Below, one piece after another: positions 6,675 through 14,097 of a DNA stretch of 22,049 nt. The notes under the pieces were generated by a model. The model made no database searches and had not been told where the DNA came from. It was given only the letters and a program-made list of their open reading frames with translations. Position numbers and translations under genes: made by a program. The stretch lies in contig CAMCQW010000005.1 of the NCBI GenBank assembly GCA_945877045.1, forward strand, positions 1-22,049. The letters run 5' to 3'. Origin of the DNA: Chryseobacterium gleum. GTDB taxonomy: Bacteria > Bacteroidota > Bacteroidia > Flavobacteriales_D > Crocinitomicaceae. Position 1 is the first letter of the stretch; each line of letters starts with the position of its first letter.

Positions 6675-8696
6675 CTATCTCTTTTTAGCAGTTGGATTGA
6701 GAGACATTTTTGGGCCTTGATTAGAGTAATCTTCCCAATCTTCTCGCAATTCTTGGGAGTATTGTTTTGTTACGCTAATTGGAATGTGTTCTACAACAAC
6801 ATTGGTCTTATCTAAGCCGTAATCTTCCGCTGGTTTAAGTCCGGTGGATTTAATAAACCGGTAAATTTTAACGGATAAAATTTGGAATGGTGTTAGTAAG
6901 TTATTGGTGGCGACCCGTGAGTTTAGCACGATGAATTTAAAGTCTGGCTCTGTAAATTGTCCTTTTACCGATTCAAATACACTAAGACCGCTTAGCTCTC
7001 CTTTTTCAACCATTTTGCGTTGAATTTGGCACATAAAATATTCGGTTCTCAACTCCTCCTTGAAACCGAGGTGAATTCCAACATAATAACAAGACCTGTC
7101 GATTACTTGATGAACTGAATAATGCATTCCCCATGGCTCATTAAGAATGTCGAAATGAACGAACCATACCACCCCAGCCTTTCTTGGGCGCTTTTTAAAC
7201 AAAGAATAGAAAATAGTAGCGTCTAATTTGTTGGGATTATCACTACGTGTAGGGTATACAATGTTCGTGGCTTCATATGGTACCTTATCATCGTTCTTTA
7301 TGGCCGTTAACATGGGAATTATTTTTGTCATTGGGACATACTCCGTAATTCTTTTTCGTAATAAACGGGCCTTAAAGTACATGAATAACATGGTAAAGAA
7401 GGTCGTGGCGAGAATGAGTGTAAACCAACCTCCATTTGCGACTTTTCCAATATTAGAGAATAAGAAAACCCCTTCAATTGATAAAAACACTCCAAATGTT
7501 ATTAAATATAGCACTTTACGTTTTGGGGATTTTAACATGAGTAAGAAACAAAGCAATATAGAGGTCATCACCATATCTATGGTGATTGCTAAACCGTACG
7601 TCGCCTCCATTGCGGTCGATTTTTTAAAAATTGCTATAACTAGTAGGCAGCCAGCCATTAGAAACCAATTTATAAAGGGTATGTATATTTGACCTTTATG
7701 ATCCGATGGATACTTAACCTTAAGATTGGTCCATAAATTTAATTTAATTGCCTCATTCATTAGCGTAAAAACGCCCGTTATGAGCGCTTGTGAAGCAATA
7801 ATTGCTGCCGTTGTTGCAATGATAATGGCAAATGGGAGCATTCCGTCAGGAACCATGGAATAAAAAACCGTTTGCTTTTCCTGTAAAACAAATCCATCAG
7901 AAAGGCATAATGCAGACTGACCTAAATAATTCATCAATAACAATATGCTAATGAATGACCAACTAATTCGAATGTTATTTTTTCCACAATGCCCCAAATC
8001 CGAATACAACGCTTCGGCTCCTGTTGTACATAAAAAAACCGCCCCTAACACCCAAAATCCACCTTTCACATTTACCACTAAGTTGTAGGCATAATAAGGA
8101 TTGAATGCTTTCAATACCTCCGGATTCTTCATTATGTTGATTAGCCCTAAATACCCCAAAAACAAAAACCAAATTACCATTACGGGGCCAAAGGCTTTCC
8201 CTATTGCGGATGTACCAAACTGCTGAATAGTGAAAAGCAGTACTATTATTCCAACAACAGCTGGAATTACCGGGAAATCTGGAAAAATATTTTCGATGCC
8301 CTCAACTGCAGAAGAGATCGAAATCGCAGGCGTAATAAATCCATCAGCTAATAAAGTGGAGCAACCAATTAAAGCAGGAATTATCACCCATTTTATTCGT
8401 TTAGATTTTAATAAAGCAAAGAGGGCAAAAATCCCACCCTCTCCATTGTTATCAGAATTAAGTGCAAAATAGATGTATTTGATGGTAGCAATTAACGTAA
8501 GAGTCCAAATTACCGCTGATAGTCCACCCATTATTAAATCTGGAGAAAAGTTTTTTCCGTTTCCCGTAATAGCTTGAAAAACATACAACGGCGAGGTGCC
8601 TATGTCGCCAAATACAATTCCAATAGCAACTAACAAGGTTGCCGCACTAATTCTTTTTTTCGTAGATTCGTCCATAATACTTTTTGTGGAGGACAT
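6675..8696 (-). CDS. kup: KUP-family low-affinity potassium transporter
   Basis: An inner-membrane potassium/proton symporter. The KUP signature GIVFGDIGTSPLYVFQAI falls near residues 27-44 (counted from the ATG at 8696) and is followed by about twelve hydrophobic segments up to residue ~450, including the pore-region pattern GGEGG/GIFALFALLK and a GAVFLCTTGAEALYSDLGHCG stretch typical of the family. The cytoplasmic C-terminal region (about 450-670) contains the VPYEATNIVYPTRSDNP and VWFVHFDILNEPWGMHYSV segments found in Bacteroidota members. The product is 673 residues against 622 in E. coli. An in-frame TTG lies three codons upstream and another ATG seven codons downstream; the ATG at 8696 is preferred, having a GGAGG just before it. 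It lies 45 bases after the TPR protein gene and may be co-transcribed with it. Confidence 0.93.
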   Translation of the reverse strand: MSSTKSIMDESTKKRISAATLLVAIGIVFGDIGTSPLYVFQAITGNGKNFSPDLIMGGLSAVIWTLTLIATIKYIYFALNSDNNGEGGIFALFALLKSKRIKWVIIPALIGCSTLLADGFITPAISISSAVEGIENIFPDFPVIPAVVGIIVLLFTIQQFGTSAIGKAFGPVMVIWFLFLGYLGLINIMKNPEVLKAFNPYYAYNLVVNVKGGFWVLGAVFLCTTGAEALYSDLGHCGKNNIRISWSFISILLLMNYLGQSALCLSDGFVLQEKQTVFYSMVPDGMLPFAIIIATTAAIIASQALITGVFTLMNEAIKLNLWTNLKVKYPSDHKGQIYIPFINWFLMAGCLLVIAIFKKSTAMEATYGLAITIDMVMTSILLCFLLMLKSPKRKVLYLITFGVFLSIEGVFLFSNIGKVANGGWFTLILATTFFTMLFMYFKARLLRKRITEYVPMTKIIPMLTAIKNDDKVPYEATNIVYPTRSDNPNKLDATIFYSLFKKRPRKAGVVWFVHFDILNEPWGMHYSVHQVIDRSCYYVGIHLGFKEELRTEYFMCQIQRKMVEKGELSGLSVFESVKGQFTEPDFKFIVLNSRVATNNLLTPFQILSVKIYRFIKSTGLKPAEDYGLDKTNVVVEHIPISVTKQYSQELREDWEDYSNQGPKMSLNPTAKKR

Positions 8697-8741
8697 ACCC
8701 TCCAATGTTTCGGGGTTAAAAATAAGTATTCTTGATAAATA

Positions 8742-10724
8742 TTATTGTTTTAATGAAGTAAGAAAGTTATCAGTAACAGGATATCCTTGGCTTTTTGCTT
8801 TTTCAGCGTAAAAAAGAGCCTTGGCGCGGTCGTTAATAAGACTGTAAGCCACCGATAAATTATAATTCGTAAAGGAATAATTTGGATTGATGGATTCAGA
8901 TTTCAATAAGTCTTTAATGCCCTCCGGATATTTCTTTTGATTGATCAACGCCGTGCCACGGTAAAAATACCCTTCGAATCCTGAAGGGGAAAGTTTAATT
9001 AACTTTTCTGACAGCTTAATTGCCTCTTCAAATTGCTTGTTATTTAGCAGTTCTGACGCTAAATTACTCATGATTTGATAATTGTTTGGTAGTAATTGGT
9101 TCGCTTTACGAAAGTCGGTAATCGAAGCGCTTCGATTACCCATTTTAGAATAGGTAATTCCTCTATTTAAATACGTTTCATAGTTGGAGTTGTTTCTCTC
9201 AATTGCCATTCCATACATCTCCATCGCTTTATCAAACTTCGCTTCTAAAGCATACATGTTGGCCATATTGCTGTAAATCAATGGTTCTTTTACCCTTGCC
9301 ATCACCAAGGTATTATAGTCATTGAACGCTAATTTCATTTGATTGTGTTCCCGGTAATAGTTACCTCTATTCTTGTAGGCAACCTCCACCCCATTTTTAA
9401 TAATTTTTACTTTATTGCCTTGCTGGTCAATAACAAATGGATACTTAGAAATAACGTCCGACCAAAGCGTTTCAGAGTTGGTCCAAATAGGGACCCTATC
9501 GTAACACTGTTTGGCTAAAAAACAAGTGAATATGCCTAAAACAATATACGAAATGGCCTTATACTTCAAATATACTTTTAGGTGTACTAATGCACTCAAA
9601 AGCAAAAAGAAAGCTCCAATGTATGGAATATAGGTGTAGCGATCAGCCATAATTGCGGAGCCAACAGAAATAAACTGTAAGACCAAAGCCACCATAATTA
9701 AAAAGAAGCCCATCCCGAAAACAATAGGTTTTAAGAGGAGTGATTTTTTTCGCCACAAAATAATAACGGGAGCTAAAACAAGGACGGAAACGAGGAGAGG
9801 AGCCAAGTAAAAAAATACGGGTAATTCATTTTCTGGGCCTAACTCCGGATAAGGGTAAAAGGCAGATAAATCTAATGGCACGAACAATTTAAACCAATAC
9901 ATAATAAAACCATAGCTCGCAAACATAACTTGTTGTACAATGGTGAAAACACCGTCCTTTGCAATCGCTCCTTGTCCTTGAATCTTCCAAGCCAATCCAC
10001 CAATAAAAAGAGCCACCAGAAAAAAGGGCACTTTCTCAATTATACTTCGAAAATTAAACTTTCTATCATAATAATAATCTAAAAGTAGTAGAACGATGGG
10101 CAAGGGAACTGCCATAGCTTTACTTAAACAAGAAGCAATAAACAAAATAAATACTAAAAAAAGTATCCATACTTTTTTAGCATTCAGATAGTATTGATAA
10201 GAAAGTAACGTCAATAAAAAAAAGAAGGTATACAATACATCTTTTCGTTCAGAAATCCACGCGACACTTTCTACGTGCATGGGATGTATTCCAAACCATA
10301 GTGACGTAAAAAAGGCGATAAATAAGTTTTTTTGTGATAAAAAATAGATGAAAAAAAACACCAATAGAGCATTTAGAATATGGAGAATTAAATTCCATTG
10401 CATATATGAAGAAATGTCTAGCTCTGTTTTGCTATAATTATATGCCAAGGTCAACATTGTTAGTGGATGATAATTTAACATTACCTGTGTGGATGTATTA
10501 AATAGCGAGTCGACTTTTTCGGAATCAAATGATTGAATCAAGGATTGATTCGTTACGTATCCTGTGTCATCCCAATTTGTAAACTCTTTTTCATCAGAAA
10601 AGGAGGGGGAATAACAACATAGAATGGCAATGATGATCACAATTAAAGGAATCCAAATTCCCTTTTTAGAAGGTGGAATAACTTTCTGCGAAGGGACGCT
10701 TTTTTTTGATGTTTTTTTATTCAT
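8742..10724 (-). CDS. TMTC-like GT-C membrane glycosyltransferase with C-terminal TPR repeats
   Basis: A 660-residue polytopic membrane protein. After a lysine-rich cytoplasmic start there is a first membrane segment (about 24-38), then a luminal/periplasmic loop with NWDDTGYV at 50-57 (the acidic pair expected for GT-C enzymes) and YHPLTMLTLAYNY. Next come HPMHVESVAWISERKDVL at 147-164, the hallmark of eukaryotic TMTC O-mannosyltransferases and their bacterial relatives, followed by SCLSKAMAVPLPIVLLLLDY and about ten more hydrophobic helices to roughly residue 400. The last ~200 residues form TPR-like pairs (LIYSNMANMYALEAKFDKAMEMYGMA, YETYLNRGITYSKMG, FEGYFYRGTALINQKKYPEG). Family knowledge suggests sugar transfer from a polyprenyl-phosphate donor to an exported protein; donor and acceptor are unknown. 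Twenty-six bases separate it from the upstream protease gene. Confidence 0.8.
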   Translation of the reverse strand: MNKKTSKKSVPSQKVIPPSKKGIWIPLIVIIIAILCCYSPSFSDEKEFTNWDDTGYVTNQSLIQSFDSEKVDSLFNTSTQVMLNYHPLTMLTLAYNYSKTELDISSYMQWNLILHILNALLVFFFIYFLSQKNLFIAFFTSLWFGIHPMHVESVAWISERKDVLYTFFFLLTLLSYQYYLNAKKVWILFLVFILFIASCLSKAMAVPLPIVLLLLDYYYDRKFNFRSIIEKVPFFLVALFIGGLAWKIQGQGAIAKDGVFTIVQQVMFASYGFIMYWFKLFVPLDLSAFYPYPELGPENELPVFFYLAPLLVSVLVLAPVIILWRKKSLLLKPIVFGMGFFLIMVALVLQFISVGSAIMADRYTYIPYIGAFFLLLSALVHLKVYLKYKAISYIVLGIFTCFLAKQCYDRVPIWTNSETLWSDVISKYPFVIDQQGNKVKIIKNGVEVAYKNRGNYYREHNQMKLAFNDYNTLVMARVKEPLIYSNMANMYALEAKFDKAMEMYGMAIERNNSNYETYLNRGITYSKMGNRSASITDFRKANQLLPNNYQIMSNLASELLNNKQFEEAIKLSEKLIKLSPSGFEGYFYRGTALINQKKYPEGIKDLLKSESINPNYSFTNYNLSVAYSLINDRAKALFYAEKAKSQGYPVTDNFLTSLKQ

Positions 10725-10750
10725 CTGACTTGATAATTATGAAATGATTC

Positions 10751-12346
10751 TCATTTCATTTTACGTAACTGTTCCATTGCTCTTTTTAATTCTATATCCT
10801 TCGTGTTCGCTACGCGATAATAACCTTCTTCGGAATACAACTGCCTTGCGATTTCGGCTTTTAAATTATTCATAATAAATCCTTTGCTCCGCTTAAAGCC
10901 AGCTGCGTCTGGTTTCACATTCAATGATTTAGTTGCATAGTTAACAAACCCTTGAAGAGTGGCCTCTTTTACAACAAATTGCTCACAAAAAGTTTGAGGG
11001 CTTGCCCAACTACCTCTTTTCTTTTCGACGAAATCAAATGCAAAAGACTGAAAAGCGCCGCTAAGTAGCAGCTCTGTTAAGTAATAACTGCTTTCCGTTG
11101 TGTCGTATGGCACAAAAATATCTGGCGTTATTCCACCACCACCATAAACCGTTCGCCCCCCTTTGGTTTTAAACTTCAAGGAATCAACATAGAGTGAGCT
11201 GTCTAAATGATACAATTCGCCTCTTTCGATTCTAGATTCGTCTTTTAAGTAATCCTCGTAATTTCCATTATATGGTTTTTGAATACACCTTCCTGAAGGC
11301 GTATAATACCGTGCAACAGTAATACGAACATTACTTCCGTCCCTTAGCGGGCTGTCTTCTTGCACCAAGCCTTTCCCAAAAGTTCTTCTTCCAACGATTA
11401 TTGCCCGGTCATTGTCTTGCAATGCCCCTGCCAAGATCTCGCTTGCTGATGCAGAGTAGGCGTTTACTAAAACAACCGCTGACATATTTTCTAATATCCC
11501 ACCAGCTGTTGCATAATACGTTTTTTCCTTCTCCTTACGACCTTTTGTTTTTAGCATTACCAAGCCTTTCGACAAGAACTCATCTGCGATCATTGTGGAC
11601 GATTGAAGCACACCTCCTCCATTATTCCGCAAATCTAAAATTACCTTTTTCATTCCTAAGCCTTTTAATTTTAGAGCGGCTTCGTGAAATTCATCTGCTG
11701 TTGGAATTGAAAATTGATCGATACCAATGTAGCCAGTTTCTTTGTCTATCATGTAAATTCCAAACACCGTTTTTAAGGGGATTTCTCCGCGAATTATCGT
11801 GAATGGATATTCTTTTTTATTTCGCAAAACAGTGACAGAAACCGTTGTTCCCACCTCGCCTTTTAGATTGGAAAGAACCTTATCATTGGTCGTTTTTTTA
11901 CCCGTAAATGGTTTTTTGTTTATTTTTATTATTCTATCTCCTGCTTTAATGCCAACTGCTTGAGAGGGGGACCCGTCAATAACATTCGTAATACAAATGG
12001 TATCTCTAATAATTTGAAAACGGATTCCTATCCCACCAAATTTACCATCGATAGATTCCGAAACCGATTCCATTTCTTTCTTCGAAATATAATTGCTGTG
12101 AGGATCTAGTTTGTGAAGCATTCCTGAGATTGTTTCCTCAAAAATTTTATCCTTGTCTATTTTATCGACGTAACGTGCGTCCAGCAATTGTAGAATATCA
12201 CTAATTTTTTGAACCTGTTCATTATTTACTAGAAGCCCATGGTTTTGGGCTCCAGTTAAATTACTACCTATGATCAATCCTAAAACGAGGGTGCTCGCAA
12301 ATAGTATTGGTAAGAGATATCGCTTATTTTCTTGGTTAAATTTCAT
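10751..12346 (-). CDS. S41-family C-terminal processing protease
   Basis: A tail-specific (CtpA/Prc-type) serine protease, anchored in the inner membrane with its active site in the periplasm. Residues 11-28 form a single hydrophobic signal-anchor. A PDZ domain spans about 100-180 (GGIGIRF, SPSQAVGIKAGDRIIKIN). The S41 protease core follows, with LDLRNNGGGVLQSS (237-250), VNAYSASASEILAGALQDNDRA (294-315) and GRRTFGKGLVQ (319-329). By alignment with E. coli Prc, Ser300 is the nucleophile and Lys325 the general base, with Asp311 at the third position. At 531 residues it matches Bacteroidota S41 peptidases. It overlaps the dCMP deaminase gene upstream by 11 bases, so the two are translated from one message. 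The substrate is unknown. Confidence 0.93.
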   Translation of the reverse strand: MKFNQENKRYLLPILFASTLVLGLIIGSNLTGAQNHGLLVNNEQVQKISDILQLLDARYVDKIDKDKIFEETISGMLHKLDPHSNYISKKEMESVSESIDGKFGGIGIRFQIIRDTICITNVIDGSPSQAVGIKAGDRIIKINKKPFTGKKTTNDKVLSNLKGEVGTTVSVTVLRNKKEYPFTIIRGEIPLKTVFGIYMIDKETGYIGIDQFSIPTADEFHEAALKLKGLGMKKVILDLRNNGGGVLQSSTMIADEFLSKGLVMLKTKGRKEKEKTYYATAGGILENMSAVVLVNAYSASASEILAGALQDNDRAIIVGRRTFGKGLVQEDSPLRDGSNVRITVARYYTPSGRCIQKPYNGNYEDYLKDESRIERGELYHLDSSLYVDSLKFKTKGGRTVYGGGGITPDIFVPYDTTESSYYLTELLLSGAFQSFAFDFVEKKRGSWASPQTFCEQFVVKEATLQGFVNYATKSLNVKPDAAGFKRSKGFIMNNLKAEIARQLYSEEGYYRVANTKDIELKRAMEQLRKMK

Positions 12347-12776
12347 CTGTATTTTCTATTTGTAACGTTTCTACCCCTGCACTATTTAAGAAATCCAAGC
12401 CGGCAGGATCTTTATATTTATTGATAAAGACAACACGAACTATCCCTGCTTGTAGTACCATTTTACTGCAATCCCTGCATGGTGAATGGGTCAAGTATAG
12501 CGTGGCACCACTGCAATTATTCGTAGACTTTGCCACTTTTAAAATGGCATTAGCTTCTGCATGAAGGACGTACCAATGAGTTTCTCCATTTGTTGTTTCG
12601 CAAAAATTATCAAATCCACTTGGAGTTCCGTTATATCCATCTGATATTATCACACCATCCTTCACTATAATGGCGCCCACTTTTTTACGTTCGCAATACG
12701 ACAACATCGCCCAATTTTTAGCTAAACGTAAATAAGCTCGATCGTACCGCAACATTTTTGTTTCTTCCAAATTCAT
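12336..12776 (-). CDS. dCMP deaminase family protein (zinc-dependent)
   Basis: A cytosolic cytidine/deoxycytidylate deaminase that would convert dCMP to dUMP, feeding thymidylate synthesis. The 146-residue product has the zinc site HAEAN (His72, with Glu74 as proton shuttle) and SPCRDC (Cys100 and Cys103 as zinc ligands), together with the family segments KKVGAIIVKDGVIISDGYNGTPSGF (31-55) and GATLYLTHSPC. The same family includes ComEB. The start at 12776 is the first ATG; an alternative ATG seven codons in would also leave the domain intact. Its 3' end overlaps the S41 protease gene, and the oxidoreductase gene ends 22 bases upstream. Supports the same dNTP pool as nrdAB in this window. Confidence 0.93.
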   Translation of the reverse strand: MNLEETKMLRYDRAYLRLAKNWAMLSYCERKKVGAIIVKDGVIISDGYNGTPSGFDNFCETTNGETHWYVLHAEANAILKVAKSTNNCSGATLYLTHSPCRDCSKMVLQAGIVRVVFINKYKDPAGLDFLNSAGVETLQIENTDEI

Positions 12777-12798
12777 TTAGCAAAGTTACGGTATTTTG

Positions 12799-13851
12799 TT
12801 ATTTTCTATTTAATTCATCGGGGGTTTGATACCTTATTAAGTTATAATCCTTTGGTATTGGAGTATTATCTAATAAGTATTCCACCATTTCTTGCGCCAT
12901 TTTTGGCGCAAGTAAGTAGCCTTTTGCTCCCAATCCATTAAAAATATGTATCGTTTTATAGGTCGGGTGGCTCCCTAATACGGGGCGTCTATCCATCGTT
13001 GTTGGTCGAATACCAACGGGTTGTGACACAATTTCAGGAGGTGTTTTTGTGATGTAGCTTAGGTGGTCTAATAAAGTGATTCTTGCTTCTTCTGTGGGAT
13101 GTAAAGTAGGGTCATCCCATTCGTATGTCGCGCCAATTCTAAATATTTTTTCACCCATTGGAAACACGAAACACTTTAAATGCAAGGACGCTGTTTCCGG
13201 TAACTCATTGTGTTTGATTACCAAGGTTTGCCCCTTGGTTGGTTTTACTTGACAATTCTGAAAAAAAGGGGTTTCAGACACTCTGTATCCGCAACAGAAT
13301 ACAATGTGATCATACTTTATTCCCCGATAGGTTGATTCCAATGCAGAAAAAAAGTTGTCATCAAACGCTTCTTTTTGTAACACCCCTATTTTTTCAAAAT
13401 ATACCTGGTTTTCAATGTAAAACTTTTCAGCATGAACAACATAACCGCTTCGGACAATCCCATGGTTCTGTTCCTCGTTAGAAGCATCGATTTTTAACAA
13501 ATGATCTTTATAATCCGGTAATCCCTGTTTTTTTTTCCACTCTTCTTTTTCATTTATGGTAGGGAAAATTCTCTTTATTACTAGGGTTTCAGCGAATGAG
13601 GTGTTTAATTGTTTTTCTAAAGCTTTGTAAAAGTCCCAACTATATGCCAAAAATTCGGTCGCCCTCCATGATAAGGTCGTTCGCCTAAAAACAATTGGAT
13701 TAACCATTCCTGCAGCAATTTTTGTGGAGGCGTTCAGGCCATCATCAATAAGAGTTACCTGCTGATTTCTATTAAGTAAGCGATGGCTAAGAGTTATCCC
13801 CGCTAATCCACCTCCAATAATCAAGAACTTCTTTTTTTCGATCGCTTTCAT
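12799..13851 (-). CDS. FAD-dependent oxidoreductase, DAO family
   Basis: A 350-residue flavoprotein of the D-amino-acid oxidase fold. The dinucleotide-binding motif is at the N-terminus (FLIIGGGLAGITLSHRLL, with G13-G14-G15-x-A17-G18), an acidic residue that ends beta-2 follows (TLIDDG), and the C-terminal half contains GIRPTTMDRRPVLGSHP and IFNGLGAKGYLLAPKMAQEMVEYLL, the FAD-contact region shared with ThiO and MnmC oxidase domains. The substrate is not identifiable; a secondary amine such as a glycine-like compound is likely. The start codon overlaps the stop of the upstream 67-codon ORF by ATGA. In the ancestral order that ORF was probably the 3' end of comF, so the oxidoreductase has likely lost its original promoter by the insertion at 13939-15921. 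Confidence 0.87.
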   Translation of the reverse strand: MKAIEKKKFLIIGGGLAGITLSHRLLNRNQQVTLIDDGLNASTKIAAGMVNPIVFRRTTLSWRATEFLAYSWDFYKALEKQLNTSFAETLVIKRIFPTINEKEEWKKKQGLPDYKDHLLKIDASNEEQNHGIVRSGYVVHAEKFYIENQVYFEKIGVLQKEAFDDNFFSALESTYRGIKYDHIVFCCGYRVSETPFFQNCQVKPTKGQTLVIKHNELPETASLHLKCFVFPMGEKIFRIGATYEWDDPTLHPTEEARITLLDHLSYITKTPPEIVSQPVGIRPTTMDRRPVLGSHPTYKTIHIFNGLGAKGYLLAPKMAQEMVEYLLDNTPIPKDYNLIRYQTPDELNRK

Positions 13852-13938
13852 TTCTTTGCCATTGCCATAGCAAAAATACTTATTTCAATGGTGGGGTTGT
13901 ACTTCTTTATTTCTTTTATTAATGCCTTCGATGTGGCT
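13819..13938. repeat. Direct repeat, copy 1 (comF 3' end / oxidoreductase 5' end)
   Basis: This 120-base segment aligns without gaps to 15922-16041, with about 8 differences by eye (roughly 93% identity). It covers the last ~25 codons of a comF-like frame, the ATGA overlap and the first 11 codons of the DAO oxidoreductase. Copy 1 is joined to the complete oxidoreductase but to an unrelated sequence on the comF side. Confidence 0.9.
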
Positions 13939-14051
13939 AGTTGTTCTCTAAGCACGTCGCAGTGATTTGGGGGTCTTATGTAAACCAATCTGCCTAGCCT
14001 AATCTTTGGCGGCAGAATAAGACCATCCAAAAAACTTAACAACAAATTCAT
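13848..14051 (-). pseudogene. Truncated comF 3' end in a chimeric 67-codon ORF
   Basis: The last 25 residues (ALIKEIKKYNPTIEISIFAMAMAKK) match the end of the intact ComF encoded at 15951-16646, differing by three conservative changes (Tyr/His, Ile/Val, Met/Leu). The preceding ~42 residues, MNLLLSFLDGLILPPKIRLG onward, are not ComF and were not recognised. No zinc ribbon or PRPP motif remains, so the ORF cannot be a working ComF. It retains an ATG start and the ATGA overlap with the oxidoreductase, so it may still be translated and hand ribosomes to that gene. Best read as a remnant of the duplicated junction rather than a selected gene. Confidence 0.75.
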
Positions 14052-14055
14052 CTCG

Positions 14056-14091
14056 TTTGTTGATTTTTTTATTTAATATAAGATAATTTTA
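14056..14091 (+). promoter_or_regulatory. Possible promoter of the PhoD-like gene
   Basis: A TTTGTTG element (14056-14062) precedes TAATTTTA (14084-14091) by about 21 bases, close to the Bacteroidota TTG / TAnnTTTG pattern with one mismatch in the -7 box. The predicted start lies within a base or two of the ATG at 14098, so the message would be nearly leaderless. The region is AT-rich, so a chance match is possible. Confidence 0.35.
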
Positions 14092-14097
14092 CACCAC

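Noticed and set aside
7228..7692. 154-codon open frame on the plus strand inside kup
   Set aside because: It is antisense to well-conserved membrane segments of kup, with no supporting start context or homology.
11401..11802. 133-codon plus-strand frame inside the S41 protease gene
   Set aside because: Antisense to the catalytic domain; composition is that of a reverse-complement shadow.
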